A stretch of DNA of 64,000 nucleotides from Oegoconia quadripuncta. Its lineage: Eukaryota; Arthropoda; Insecta; Lepidoptera; Autostichidae. The notes under the pieces are model-generated. The model saw only the letters and a list, made by a program, of their open reading frames with translations, made no database searches and was not told the origin of the DNA. The translations under genes and the position numbers were made by a program. Positions 29,693 to 40,544 of the stretch are shown in pieces. Where the stretch lies: positions 29,074,778 to 29,138,777 of the forward strand of contig OX438744.1 of assembly GCA_949316235.1 (NCBI GenBank). The letters run 5' to 3'. Positions within the stretch are counted from its first letter, which is position 1; each line of letters opens with the position of its first letter.

Positions 29693-29874
29693 AGGTGGTC
29701 TAGAAGTGACCACCATATTACATCCACTGTATTCAATTAGTTATCAAAATAGTGTATATATAGCTAAAAGTTTATTTCAAAAATTTGTGATTATCTGAAT
29801 GATAAACACGCTTGGTGTACTTCGACCAGCTCCCCAAAATTATAAAATGGTATTAGTTGTATATTCTTTATTTT

Positions 29875-30000
29875 TTTAAAAAAGGACAACAATGATCCTG
29901 TGGCTTTCTTGCACCGTTTCTTTTACCACAGATGATTTTCCTTTTCGAAGCGGTAGTAGCTTGGACATACTGACTTACAGATAAATGCAATAAGCCCTTT
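29875..30000 (+). mobile_element. LINE 3'UTR fragment, same type as 32440-32715
   Basis: ACAACAATGATCCTGTGGCT, TTCTTGCACCGTTTCTTTTA and CGAAGCGGTAGTAGCTTGGA, CAT are nearly repeated at 32610-32690. The preceding TATCTGAATGATAAACACGC resembles the last LINE codons (a Tyr-Leu-Asn-Asp-Lys type end). Confidence 0.6.
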
Positions 30001-30001
30001 T

Positions 30002-30955
30002 ATTATGTCCAGTAGATTTAAATTGACATTCACCAATCATGTATCTTCGTTTAAGTAAATATTTGAAGTTTGAAGTTATAGCCACTATTTTCCAGCCGCG
30101 GCTCTGTCTGCGTAAATTTTAATTGTCCCGGATAAAAAATTTACTACGTCCGTCTCGGACCAAATTATGTTTAGATGCTCTATAATAACGCGAAAGAGAG
30201 ACACACAACCTTCCTTTCGCATATAATAGTATGTACGATAGTTCCCCTCGGTAGCTTAGGGGAACCTAAAGTGGGGTGCGCTCCCACTTTAGGTTTCAAA
30301 GTCCATAACCCATTGTTTATACGTTCTCTTTTTAAATCTCCAAATTAAGCTGCAAATGAATATTATGATCGATATACAATTTATATTTTAGGTGACCATT
30401 GTAAGAGTTAAGAGTCGTGTCGTTGCTTTGTCACCTCAGGGATGTAATGGAGCACCGTAAACTATCGGATATATATCTAAGTTTCGAATAATTTCGGATA
30501 GTGGCGGAGTCTAAATAGTTTAAATGAGTGAGACATTATGACAGTCTTCGCTTTTGCGAGCCGAGTACCAAATCATATTCTAGAAATAAAGTGTAAATTT
30601 TATAGTTGTTTTATTAATTTTAAGTTCCGGTTTAATAAATTATAGGTAAATATTTATTCTAAACAAGATTTTAATGCAAATTTAAATACATGTAAGCTCC
30701 TCTAAAGATTGCATAAGTTAGACATATTGGCCGGATAAAAACTAGTGCATTGTTTACTTAGGTACGTAAATGTTAACCTTTTGCCTCATTGTTAACTGTT
30801 TGTAATAGGTGCTTAGCCTGCCAAATAATTATTATTGTTTATGTTCGTTTCTCTTAGGCTTAGACACTGAGATGTATACAATTGTTTATTCCATTATTAA
30901 TAAAGAACTTTACAAAACAAAAAACAATGCAAAGCAAGGGCGGAACTGAGACTTT
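30002..30955. other. unassigned DNA
   Basis: Near 30245, CCTCGGTAGCTTAGGGGAAC, CTAAAGTGGGGTGCGC, TCCCACTTTAGGTTTC contains a hairpin (CCTAAAGTGGG / CCCACTTTAGG). No other structure is recognised. Confidence 0.4.
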
Positions 30956-30959
30956 ATCG

Positions 30960-31100
30960 TGATTAAAAATATTCGATGATTAAATCCAGGTTATGTTCTA
31001 CCAAAGGGTATATACCAAATTTCATCCAAATCCGTTCATCCGTTTCGCGTGATTGAGGAACAGCAAACATCCAAACTTTCGCATTAATAATATTGATTAG
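30960..31100 (+). repeat. family M repeat fragment
   Basis: ACCAAATTTCATCCAAATCC, GTTCATCCGTTTCGCGTGAT, GAGGAACAGCAAACATCCAA and CTTTCGCATTAATAATATTG form the standard 3' half of the family. Confidence 0.7.
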
Positions 31101-31169
31101 AAAAGTTTGAAATTAGACGGTTAGATTAGGCTAGATAGGTAGATTAGATTAGTTCGGTGAAATTGTTTT

Positions 31170-31220
31170 TTCAACTATAAATAAATATTTCAGACATTTA
31201 CACCAATCAGACTGGACCCC
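31170..31220 (-). mobile_element. tiny SINE A 3' remnant
   Basis: AATAAATATTTCAGACATTT, ACACCAATCA is the reversed SINE A 3' end. Everything upstream of it in the SINE is gone. Confidence 0.5.
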
Positions 31221-31529
31221 TAACTCCGAAATTGGTTAAACTGTTTTTATTTATTTTTTATCAGCTTTAGTGATTCCTCAGACATGATTGCATTACCTAT
31301 TACCAAGTAGATAAAGTAAAGATATGAAGAGACAAAGGTAAGTTAACCTAACAGAAACTATAGGTATTATACAATTTACTCATTTAGGTAAAGTACGCAA
31401 ATTTTGTCGCTAATATTTTTTAAGTTACCCCTGAGTTTCCTGCTCGTTCTTCTTTGGGGTCCATTTTATTGCATTACATAGTACCTACCATGTAGCAATA
31501 TATTTACGAAAACTTAATGTACGTAAGAA

Positions 31530-32010
31530 AGAATCTGCACTTGTTTAGGAAAAATTGTGAAATACACAATGTTAATACAAGATATGAAAATAAACCTGCT
31601 GTCCATAGCAGTCGCTTACACAAAGTCACTAAGTCATTCAAGGAATAATGTATACGCTTTTATAATAAGGTTCCGGTAGACATTCAAAATTTGCCTTTAA
31701 ATAAATTAAAAACAACCATTTAACGGAAACTATGTGCCAAAGGCTATTATAAAATTTTTGACTATCTGGATGATAAGAATGCGTGGACATGAACCGCTCG
31801 GCATTATCCAGTATATTTTATTCTTATTTTTCTTTGTCGAATCATAAATTTTACAATCAGGTATTTTAAATTGTATTCGTATTGACTTATTTAAAAAGAG
31901 CAACCCCAGAGTTTCTTGCTCTTTCTTCTCTGGGGAGACTGCCTAGTGAAAGAGCGATAACTCTATGTCAAATGAATCTTATAAGTTACGAAATAAAACA
32001 TTTTTACAAC
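31530..32010 (+). mobile_element. jockey-like LINE 3' end (family G relative)
   Basis: CACTTGTTTAGGAAAAATTG, GTTAATACAAGATATG, AAGTCATTCAAGGAATAATG, TATACGCTTTTATAATAAGG, TTCCGGTAGACATTCAAAAT and CTATTATAAAATTTTTGACT follow the coding end SFKG..IRF.NKVPVDIQNLPL. In-frame stops are present. The 3'UTR has AGAGCAACCCCAGAGTTTCT, TGCTC, CTTCTCTGGGGAG. Confidence 0.72.
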
Positions 32011-32439
32011 ATTTGTAAAAAATGTCGACAATTTCAAATCGTTTATTTTAGTATGGATGCTCTGAGCATACGAATTATGAACTTTTGAGCTTGAATTATG
32101 TAGAGTCGGACACAGATAAACCTATACAGGCCTGCATTAAGTTGTCTCAGGAAGTGAACGTTTTTCAGTAATGTTCTATTTAGTTACATCAATTACCGAG
32201 TTGGACAATAAACAAAAATACAATTAAAAATATTATTTCCTGAGAAAACTTAAATTTCATCTGTTTCAGACTGTATGTTCGAAAAAATATTCGTACTATC
32301 TTTTCGTACAGCAGTATTTAAACTTGATATGTAAGGACCTTAATTTATTGATTAACTTTATGTTCAGACTAAGCAAAATTAATACATAATTATGGGACAC
32401 TTTATATGCTGTACCTACAACCATATACATATACCTGAG

Positions 32440-32770
32440 AATATCAGTCTAAATGATAAAAAAGTTCATGTCAAAACAACATTAGCAAAAATTGGTGTAC
32501 AAAATTAATGACTACCTGAATGAAGAAAATGCTTAATAAAATCCCATTTCACAAAAATCATAAAACTGTATTAATTAAGTATATTTCTTTTACAAAAAAA
32601 AATAAAATAACAACGATCATGTGGGTTTCTTGCGCCGCTTTTTTTCCCGCAGATGATTTCCCTTTCCGAAGCGGTAGTAGCTTGGACATGACGGAGCTAC
32701 TACCAAGGAGATCACGCTAAACTTTATTATAAATTCCAATTTTAAATTGACATTTAACAATTGAAATCAG
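32440..32770 (+). mobile_element. LINE 3' end related to family G
   Basis: GGTGTACAAAATTAATGACT, ACCTGAATGAAGAAAATGC gives the last codons. GTGGGTTTCTTGCGCCGCTT, TTTTTCCCGCAGATGATTTC, CGAAGCGGTAGTAGCTTGGA and CATGACG form the 3'UTR. It is the sister of 29875. The 66-aa frame across it is not a real gene. Confidence 0.65.
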
Positions 32771-33196
32771 ATTATGCATCTTACGTTGAAGTCTACGCTT
32801 GATGTTTGACAAGTTTGTAACACATTTCGCTCACCACGTGCGATCCTATTTGTCATTACCGTGGTATTCACATTGATTTCTATGCTATTGATATGGTCGC
32901 GCGAACAAATCGTTTTCGCGCTTTTCTTAGTAGATAAAACAGCGCCATCTCTTAGAATCCTCGAGAAAAAACCAAAACCGCGCATGACCAAAATTTTTTT
33001 TTTAGTCTGTGCTCACAACCTACAAAAGTGTAAGAAAAAATTACACTGTTAAAAAAAAAATACGAGAAAATATTATGTTTGTTATTACATAAATATATTC
33101 GCATGTTTTTTGGTCACTTTTCTGTGTTAAGTGATGTATTTTTTTATAACATAAATCACCATTTGATACGACAGTTCGCCAACGAATGTTCAATGT

Positions 33197-33480
33197 TTTT
33201 TTTTAAGATTAACTGGATATGTCTTTGACCACAATCTCACCTGATGGAAAGTGACGATGATGGTCGAAGATGAAGCACGCGATCCCACTAAATGCCTATT
33301 CACTATGCTTTTGAAGATCCTAAGGTTGCAGGATTCAGAAAAGACAGACGCCGGAAGGGAGTTCTATGCCTTGGCTGTTCGTATTATGAATGAAGAGTCG
33401 AACTTCTTAGTGCGAATGTTCGATATATTAACTATATACGGGTAGAATCCCTCCCCACGCCTAGTCGTCCGAAGATGGAA
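33197..33480 (-). mobile_element. CR1/jockey-like LINE 3' end (family E), minus strand
   Basis: The T-run (reversed A-tail), ATGTCTTTGACCACAATCTC, ACCTGATGGAAAGTGACGAT, GGTCGAAGATGAAGCACGCG and GCAGGATTCAGAAAAGACAG, ACGCCGGAAGGGAGTTC are seen. Read on minus the last part encodes the E-L-P-S-G-V end. The copy continues with GAATGAAGAGTCGAACTTCT, TAGTGCGAATG like 20250, to CCTCCCCACGCCTAGTCGTC. Confidence 0.8.
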
Positions 33481-33481
33481 G

Positions 33482-34290
33482 GGCGACGGTAGAATAAGAT
33501 TATGTAATTCCACAACGCACACTCATCGAAATACATCCTCTAAAAGACTGTCAGAAAGTGCATGACTGAGTTACCAATTAGTTCTAAACTCCCGTAATGA
33601 AGTTGTGCCATTTTGATTGCTTCAACGACACGGTCCATACACAGTAACATACAAGTCTATGAGTATTCAGTACAATCGAAGCCATAATCTACCATCAGTT
33701 GGTCTCACGCGGTCAATATAAAACAAAATCCTCTTGTTAGAGCAAGCCACAATTTTTGGTATACGCACGATCCGGAACACGTGATAATTTGTTCATTTTG
33801 CCGCTTCGTTAAGTGAATGAGTCAGCCGTGAGGCTCGCCTACGCCTGTTAATTAGACGGTAGCCTAGAATGTTTTGTGTTGCCAGCACTTAATATTGTAA
33901 TATCCATAAAAATGACAAATGAGACGTGATTATTTGACTTCAATTGTGCGGAAATAATTTCGACTTAAGAATTTATTAATATACAGGATACACAATTGCT
34001 GTAGGATGTGTAATGAAATTGACGATAGTGTAATATTACCTCACAGCTGTTCATTGTTGGTGATACTTTATCTCATAAAAAGCATAAGATTTTTAGTGTC
34101 TAAAACTTAATGTGTTCATTTATGTAGTTTATAGAAGTTGTGCAAAATGAATTTGTTTGATGGTAAAGATGTAGGCCCCAAAATTGTATTCAGTCAGATT
34201 TTTAATTAGGTACATGGAATTCTGAAGGTTCCAGGTGTGACCAGGCTAATAAATTGATTTCACTACCACTGTCGATAAATTATATAGATT
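33482..34290. other. unassigned DNA
   Basis: No repeats from this window recur here and no frame looks coding. Confidence 0.3.
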
Positions 34291-34390
34291 TCTTTTTTGT
34301 GCACAACGGGTTAGCACTTGACCTCAATCACGCCTATGTTAAGTGAAGATGAGGCCGAAGATGGAAGCGTACTGACCCGAAAACCCAATT
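34290..34390 (-). mobile_element. SINE C 3' end, minus strand
   Basis: GTGCACAACGGGTTAGCACT, TGACCTCAATCACGCCTATG, TTAAGTGAAGATGAGGCCGA, AGATGGAAGCGTACTGACCC is the reversed last ~95 bp of SINE C. There is no head. Confidence 0.8.
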
Positions 34391-34429
34391 ATATAAAAAA
34401 AATATTAAATAATGAAAAGTGAAAATTAA

Positions 34430-34570
34430 ACATTGTTAAATAAATGAATATTTCGAATACTTAAACCAATTTTCTAGTACCAGACTTGGCAAAGCCTGTA
34501 CTCTATACCAGATAATGGATAAACATATATAAATTTGATATTTATATAGGAATACAAGCCTCCCGAACCC
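34430..34570 (-). mobile_element. SINE A, old and degraded 3' part
   Basis: AATATTTCGAATACTTAAAC, CAATTTTCTAGTACCAGACT, TGGCAAAGCCTGTACTCTAT, ATAATGGATAAACATATATA correspond base by base to the reversed SINE A body but with many changes, more than in any other copy here. Confidence 0.65.
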
Positions 34571-34571
34571 T

Positions 34572-35400
34572 TCGACTGATAGAAATTGATATGACCCTCA
34601 ATTGTTTTTTACATTATATTGTCCTAAATTTGTGGTGAATTTCCTTAAACTGGCAACACAGTTGTCGCTGCGCTCTCTAGTCAGTTTGGTTGCTTATGCG
34701 CATGCATGGAATGTTCTATGTGGTTTATTAAACTTTACGATTGCGTTCAAATTAAAGCTCGTTAGCGGATCATTAGTCATATCCCACACCTTCCTTTTGT
34801 TCTGGCTCTTCTAGTTTAGTTTTTGAATTTTCATGTACATGACAACATGTGTAAACGTTGAATTACAAAAAAAACGTTTAATCAAAAAATGTTTTTAATT
34901 ACCCCTCCAACACTGCGCCACCTATAAAATTGAATTTTGACAGATATAAAGTGCCGTGTTGCCGAGTTGAAAATATACATCGTGCTTATTGATTTTAAAT
35001 AAAACTTAGATAGTATTTATACATCTACGTTTTATTAGATAGGTACCACTTTTTGCTGTGTGGAAGAGGGGAGGTCCTATGAGGGTGGCATTTTGCCGTA
35101 GGAAAATCTTACGTTTTCTTACACAAAAAAAAAATTACTAAGTTTCTTAATGCTTAGATTATCAAGAAATTCTGATTAACACAAATACCTATAATAGAAT
35201 ATTTATAACCTTCAGGTCGACTTTGTCCACTTTCCTAAGTAGTCTCCATACAATTTCCAACTCGTCCATATACCCAATTTGTCCCCTTCTTAACTTGTCT
35301 ATTTCCTAAATTGTCACTATTTAAAAGACTCAGATAGTCCTCTTTTCTGTCAAAGTCATAATACCTACAAATACTTTTTTCCACATCCAACTTTGTAAAC
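34572..35400. other. unassigned DNA
   Basis: The stretch 34600-34810 is slightly GC-richer with an open 70-aa frame of no known type. TTTAGCAACT-like LINE or SINE motifs are absent. Short 'AAATTGTCC/AACTTGTCC' motifs recur between 35220 and 35330. Confidence 0.3.
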
Positions 35401-35404
35401 AACC

Positions 35405-35500
35405 GGAATTGAATATTTAATGTGTCCTCCGAAGCACGGAAATACACGTATTAGACCACTAGTGGTCACCTATCCAAGGAGATTCTACGCCAGACATAGG
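35405..35500 (+). repeat. repeat family J, end fragment
   Basis: TGTGTCCTCCGAAGCACGGA, AATACACGTATTAGACCACT and AGTGGTCACCTATCCAAGGA match the right end of J at 22870 and 45110. Confidence 0.6.
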
Positions 35501-35588
35501 TACTTAACTTAGCTAATCGAGAATGATTAGCGAAAACGTCACGAATGTTTCGTTAAAAAATTCTACATTAAATCTGAGTATTTAAATA

Positions 35589-35964
35589 TTAGGTCCTTAC
35601 CTATGAAATTGGCGTTTTGTATGAAGAATTTTAGTAAGACTGTTTTCTCCATACAAACATTTTTGATTTTTTTTTTGGGAACGGCAAATCCAAATTTAGC
35701 TAAACTTTGTGTGTATTATCGGATAACATTAAGTTAAGTATAGGCAGCGTTAATTTTTAAAAGTAACCGCTTTATAAAAGTTTCAGCGAATCTAAGAAAT
35801 GATTAGTAGTAGCCCAGAAATTGAAAAAAAATTCATGTGAAACCTTGAAATAATATTCCATTTTCCAAATAAAAAACAAATTTGGATATAGCTTTGATAA
35901 TCGCAGGAATTGGTACATATGATTAACGAAGAACAAAACTTAAATTTCATAGGTAAAAACCCAA
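35589..35964. mobile_element. mariner-type MITE, 376 bp, TA target duplication
   Basis: The left end is TTAGGTCCTTACCTATGAAA, TTGGCG; the right end mirrors it (TTGGGTTTTTACCTATGAAA, TTTAAG read inward). Both sides are flanked by TA. The first ~34 bp, including GTTTTGTATGAA, match the end of the mariner remnant at 51937 with about two differences. It has no coding capacity, so it is best read as a non-autonomous partner of that mariner. Confidence 0.82.
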
Positions 35965-36139
35965 TATTTTGGATTTTTACTATAAAATGTATCCTATGAC
36001 ACTTCAGGTATCAAGACGAATCTAACGGCACTATGCACTTCGATAGTGGTCAAGCCGTTTAGGTTACAGGATGGACCAAAGGACCGGACATATCTACATA
36101 CGTACACTAGTAAAACATTACATTCCTTTCTTGGGCAGT

Positions 36140-36325
36140 TGGCTAAAAATTGTTCATTTAATCTAACTCACTGCCCGCGTCGGTTTTTCCCGACACTTAC
36201 AACCTTGGGATCTTCAAGTCTAGAGTGAATAGGCATTTACTGGGTGCGCGTGATACATCTTCGGCTACATCGTCACTTTCCATCAGGTGAGATTGTAGTC
36301 AAACGCGAAACCAGTTTTAAATTGT
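36140..36325 (+). mobile_element. CR1/jockey-like LINE 3' end (family E)
   Basis: CCCGCGTCGGTTTTTCCCGA, CACTTACAACCTTGGGATCT, TCAAGTCTAGAGTGAATAGG, CATCGTCACTTTCCATCAGG and CAAACGCGAAACCAGTTTT. Instead of an A-tail it runs straight into the next LINE tail, so one inserted at the end of the other. Confidence 0.75.
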
Positions 36326-36562
36326 ACGTTTCTCAAGAAACTTCTTACCACGTACGACTACCCTGTGGAACGGACTTCCGGCAGCGGTATTCCCGAACGA
36401 GTACGACATTGGAACCTTCAAAAAACGAGCCTACACCTTCCTCAAAGGCCGGCAACGCATCTGTGACCCTTTTGGTGTTGCGGGTGTCCATGGGCGGCGG
36501 TGATTGCTTTCCATCAGGTGACCCGCATGCTCGTTTGCCGCCCTCTCATATAAAAAAAAAAT
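36326..36562 (+). mobile_element. CR1-like LINE 3' end (family F)
   Basis: ACGTTTCTCAAGAAACTTCT, TACCACGTACGACTACCCTG, TGGAACGGACTTCCGGCAGC, GGTATTCCCGAACGAGTACG encode [16 protein letters not shown] in one frame, then F-K-K-R-A-Y and L-K-G-R-Q-R-I-C. The 3' end is GGCGGCGGTGATTGCTTTCC, ATCAGGTGACCCGCATGCTC, GTTTGCCGCCCTCTCATATA plus A-tail. It is nearly identical to the minus-strand copy at 56400. Confidence 0.85.
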
Positions 36563-36564
36563 TA

Positions 36565-36750
36565 CTTTTGCGAAAGTTTGGATGTTTGTGTGTTGCTCAA
36601 TCCCGGCGAAACGGATGAACGGATTTGGATGAAATTTGGTATATAGGTAGAACATACACGTAAATTCAAGCAGGATAAATAAATAAAACACCCGCGATAA
36701 AGTTATTCCACGCCATCGGAGCCGTGGGCGAAAAGCTAATTTCTTATAAT
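36565..36750 (-). repeat. family M repeat, minus strand
   Basis: GCGAAAGTTTGGATGTTTGT, GTGTTGCTCAATCCCGGCGA, AACGGATGAACGGATTTGGA, TGAAATTTGGTATATAGG and GGAGCCGTGGGCGAAAAGCT is the reversed family M unit, complete with its 'CGCGG' end. Confidence 0.7.
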
Positions 36751-36800
36751 TCAGGCATAAGATTGGTAAGCACAATAATTGAAAATGCAACGAATCTTGT

Positions 36801-36893
36801 ACCGAGTACTTAAACATGTACCCCGCTGGGGATCGAACCCTCGACCCCCGAAGCGTAAACCCAATGTTGTTTACATTGAGCCACGGAGGCGGT
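36801..36893 (-). mobile_element. SINE C head only, minus strand
   Basis: Read on minus: ACCGCCTCCGTGGCTCAATG, TTTACGCTTCGGGGGTCGAG, GGTTCGATCCCCAGCGGGGT, ACATGTTTAAGTACTCGG. The ~240-bp body is missing, so this is the reverse of the usual 5' truncation and implies a later deletion or rearrangement. Confidence 0.85.
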
Positions 36894-36894
36894 C

Positions 36895-37680
36895 TTGTAA
36901 AATAAGACATCAAATAAGTCGGTATATTGTTGGATAATACGTTCTTAAGATTACCTTCACACCCACCGGGCAAATATTTGGCGTTGCCAACTACATGCTC
37001 GACCACTTTATAAGGTAACCTGTCCATTTGAAAACCTCTTAACACGTTTGGTGCAATAAATGAACACCAATTGTGGACATTAATTGTAATTGAAGTAGAT
37101 AGATGGATAAAAAGTTTATTGCATAAACTGGCACACATACAAGAGAGAAACATTAACAAATAAGAAAACAACAAGAGACATACAATTTTTAACAAATACA
37201 AACAGATGTAAACAAATATACCATAATATTAAAAAAATTCCCAAAACCTTCAAGACTTACTGCCGATTCATTATATGTGGGTATGTGTGCAACAGTCATG
37301 CAACAAGGTCATAGCTTAGTGCATTAAAAGTGCTCAATTAACGAGCAAGTACTGATTTTCAGCTATCAACCCGGAGGCGCGCGGGAACAAGCATAAAAAG
37401 AAAAAAAGAAAAGAAAACTGAGAGTGGAAGTATGCAAATGGACAATGTGTAGTGTAGTGGTGCACTGACGTGAATGAAACGCATAAATAAGTGATTTCGC
37501 CTGCTTAAAATCATTTCGGGACTGAGTCGTCAACGTGACAAAATGTCCAGTGGACGAATTGTTTAGTGGTCATAAAGTGCGAGTGTCGAAATTAATGTCT
37601 TTGCATTGGTGAAATAGTCGGTTCTGGTTTTTTTTCCAAATCCGTAGACTACAGGACTTGAAAATACTAGATGTAAGGTG
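36895..37680. other. unassigned DNA
   Basis: A 256-aa minus-strand open frame at 36431-37201 runs through SINE C and two LINE tails and is not a gene. The part 37370-37560 is repeat-free with purine-rich AAAAAGAAAAAAAGAAAAG and could be 5'UTR-like, but no splice or start signal supports that. Confidence 0.35.
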
Positions 37681-37682
37681 GA

Positions 37683-37803
37683 TATCATCATCGTCATTAT
37701 CATCCCGTAAATATCCTACTGTAGGGATATAGGCCTCATATAATGAGTGAGAATGAGTCATAGTCCACCACGCTGGCCCAATGCGGGTTGGGGACTTCAC
37801 ATG
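37683..37803 (+). repeat. repeat family K, short copy
   Basis: CATCATCGTCATTATCATCC, CTGTAGGGATATAGGCCTCA, GAGAATGAGTCATAGTCCAC and CCAATGCGGGTTGGGGACTT are seen. Confidence 0.65.
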
Positions 37804-37829
37804 CCTTAGAATTGTTATTTCTCTATATT

Positions 37830-38064
37830 TATAAATAAAATTATAAATATTTCGGACACTTACACCAATTATCTAGTCCCAAACTAAGCAAAGCTTGTAT
37901 TATGGATACTAGATAACTGACATACATAAATATTTATATAAACATCCATGACTCGGGAATAAATGTTCGTATTAATCACACAAACAATTACCCCTCGCGG
38001 GATTCGAACCCGCAACCGTTGGTTTCGCTGATAGGTTCCCTATCCACTACACCAATCGGTCGTC
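37830..38064 (-). mobile_element. SINE A, near full length
   Basis: Read on minus: GACGACCGATTGGTGTAGTG, GGTTGCGGGTTCGAATCCCG, CGAGGGGTAATTGTTTGTGT, GAGTCATGGATGTTTATATA and GTAAGTGTCCGAAATATTTA. A few bases of the GGATAACGG block are deleted. Confidence 0.9.
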
Positions 38065-38134
38065 AATACCTAAATAATATTATGAACCGGGCAGCATATT
38101 TTGAATATTACCAAAAAATACAATAATATCTCCG

Positions 38135-38421
38135 TACCGCCTCCGTGGCTCAATGTACACAACATTGGGTTTACGATTCGGAGGTCGCGGGTTCGATCTC
38201 CAGCTACATGTTTAAGTATAGGTACTCGGTTTGGTTGGTGGTAGAGCATTTTAAATGTCCGCCTGGCTAGCTACAACCATCTTATCTAAATCTGCCGCCA
38301 AGCAGCCATGTTAATAGCATTGTTTCCGGGTCAGTATGCTTCCACCTTCGACCTCATCTTCACTTAACATCAGGTGTGATTGAGGTCAAGTACCAATCCG
38401 TTGTGCATAAAAAAAAAAACT
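38135..38421 (+). mobile_element. SINE C, near full length
   Basis: ACCGCCTCCGTGGCTCAATG, GAGGTCGCGGGTTCGATCTC, the body with a ~40-bp deletion (GTGTTCCGGTTGTCAG...GGGG is lost) and CAATCCGTTGTGCATAAAAA. Confidence 0.9.
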
Positions 38422-38422
38422 T

Positions 38423-39079
38423 ATATGACATTCTGGGGTTCAAGACGAATCACACCACACATTACATTTCAAAATCGGTCCAGCCGTTTTTAGGTAACAT
38501 ATAGAAATTCACATATATGTATACATACATGGATATACAAAATCATTACCCGCCTTCCTGGACAGTCTGGTAAAAACCATTACTGTGAAGTTTCTTAAGA
38601 TATTATTATCCTCTATATATTTGAAACATGCTCTTTCCATTCAAAAACATTAACCCTTCCTAAAGCAACAACTTAAGAGAACTATTCCTATATCCCAACT
38701 ACATTTTTGGTCCGGAAGTATTCACCCAATTAAGTACAAATCGATTTAGGGTGCTCCGTTCATCCGTAACTAAAGGGTCAGTTACTTGAAAGAACGCCCG
38801 AACCCGTTTAACTTTTTGATGTATCGTGAGGAACTCTAATTTTGGAAACTTTAAGATGGCGGAGTACTTCGGTATTCGGAGAACGGGGTGGGGTAGAGCT
38901 TTTATCTAAGGAGGTGTCACCATCGACCTTTATTTTTTTTTGTAATAAGCACTATTGCAACCATAAACTTACCTAGCTGGGTCCTAAAGCACTCGTTAAG
39001 GAACCAGACCCAGTAGCATAATATTGTTTGTCACATTGTTTTGTCATGCTACTAGTGCAGTGCTATAAATGTTTGTCGC
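38423..39079. other. unassigned DNA
   Basis: ACTAGTGCAGTGCTATAAATG precedes the hAT MITE. The stretch has a run of CGG/CCG-poor sequence and no shared repeat. Confidence 0.3.
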
Positions 39080-39087
39080 GCGAGATT

Positions 39088-39533
39088 TAGTGATGCAACG
39101 GAAGTGTCTTACCGGAACCAGAAACGGAAACAGATGTCAAAAGTAAATTTTAGCAGAAACTGAAACGGATGCCGAAACGGAAGTGTAAATAATATGAAAA
39201 AAAAAAACAAATTTACAAATATATTTCTTTATTGAGTATCAAATACACCAAATCTAGATTAGAAATAGATATATTAGAAATCTACTATAGAAAACAATAT
39301 TGCAACTTTGCAATTGAACATTTTATTAATATTCAAAATTAAGTAGTGGTAAGTTATATTTTATGAAAAGTAATCTGGCCGCTTTTGCACCTAACTCTCA
39401 CTCTCAGCCGTCGTAAACTTCCGATTGTATCTCCGTTATAAAAGTAACGGAAACAGAAGCAGAAACGAATGTTGAAAAGCGCACGGAACTTCCGCACTTG
39501 CGAAAACAGAAACAGAGATCCGTTGCATCACTA
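39088..39533. mobile_element. hAT-type MITE, 446 bp, perfect 8-bp target duplication
   Basis: It starts TAGTGATGCAACGGA and ends TCCGTTGCATCACTA, perfect 15-bp TIRs. The flanking 8 bp are identical on both sides (GCGAGATT at 39080-39087 and 39534-39541). Subterminal regions are full of CGGAAAC/GAAACGGA/CAGAAAC motifs, typical hAT transposase-binding repeats. The AT-rich centre has no coding frame. The perfect duplication means the insertion is recent. Confidence 0.95.
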
Positions 39534-39544
39534 GCGAGATTATA

Positions 39545-39628
39545 TTTGTCCTGCTCATTCGCTTGGACGGGATATACAACTATCCCACTCTAACACCTAC
39601 GTCGCGCGTGACAAACGATGCCATGGTA
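39545..39628 (+). repeat. dispersed repeat matched at 9122
   Basis: TTGTCCTGCTCATTCGCTTG, GACGGGATATACAACTATCC and CAAACGATGCCATG. The hAT MITE sits just upstream of it and may have landed in its edge. Confidence 0.5.
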
Positions 39629-39629
39629 C

Positions 39630-39985
39630 AAGGCAGGTGTTCTTTACCGATTTTGATGAAAGTCGGTACGAATATAGCGCCAGTAAGTAGGATTGATTTT
39701 TTATTTCTCAATTTTGGTGGAATGTTCCTAACCACGTAGGGGGTGAATTTAAAATAATTGTAGCTCCCCCCTCTAGCGTGCCTCCAACGGGAACAGATAG
39801 CATGAATTGTCATCCCGGGTGACGATTGAGAACAAAAGTACCACTTGTCCCCTCTGCCACGAAGCGAAAGTGGATAGTTGGGAAAATTTGTCACCCGGGC
39901 GACAACTGGAACGATAATTCCCAGTTGTCACACCGGGGGACAGTGTTAGAGGGGACTACTGGGAATATAGACGAATTGATTAAAT
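39630..39985. other. unassigned DNA with three CCCGGG-centred palindromic motifs
   Basis: TTGTCATCCCGGGTGACGAT (39807), TTGTCACCCGGGCGACAACT (39889) and TTGTCACACCGGGGGACAGT (39925) are variants of one imperfect palindrome, TTGTCACCCGGGTGACAA. Two are about 35 bp apart, the other about 80 bp. The 104-aa minus-strand frame here shows no known domain. Confidence 0.45.
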
Positions 39986-39987
39986 TT

Positions 39988-40263
39988 GACTTAATAAATA
40001 AATAAATATCCTTGGACATACACACAACGCCATCTAGTTCCACATTAAGCAACTATAGGCCTGTGTTGTGAATACCAGATAGTTGATATACTACATAAAT
40101 ATATTTCTTTGTAACTAAATACTTAATATAAATGAAAACATCCATAACTCGGGTACACATGTCCGTATTCATCATACAAACATATGCCCCTAGCGGGATT
40201 CGAACCCGCGACCTTTTGATATAGTGGTCAGAGTTTCTAACCACTACATCAAACAGATCGTCG
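39988..40263 (-). mobile_element. SINE B, full length
   Basis: Read on minus: GACGATCTGTTTGATGTAGT, GGTTAGAAACTCTGACCACT, AAAAGGTCGCGGGTTCGAAT, CCCGCTAGGGGCATATGTTT, ATCAACTATCTGGTATTCAC, TAGATGGCGTTGTGTGTATG, TCCAAGGATATTTATTTATT. It has the longest clean tail of the family. Confidence 0.92.
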
Positions 40264-40544
40264 AACTTAATAGACTTTTGAGTTTCATTAGAATCGGTCT
40301 ATTTCTCTAGTGTTTGGAATGCCGTCCTCTTAAAATGTCCGAAATGACCTTGAGGTCATTGGTTGAGGTGATGGTTAACCATCACCCTTCGGATTTGCAT
40401 CGACCCCCCCTATCAGCTTGGTAGTCCGCCGAAAGCTCTGCACCGATAACCCATCAGACTGTGGGCACTGTCCAGCATAACATGATCCCCCCCAACCTTC
40501 CGGGAAGAATGACTGCACGAATGGTTTGGTCTTAAAATTACTTT

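Noticed and set aside
36431..37201. 256-aa open frame on the minus strand
   Set aside because: It runs through a LINE tail, a family M repeat and a SINE C head read in various orientations; no domain or codon structure.
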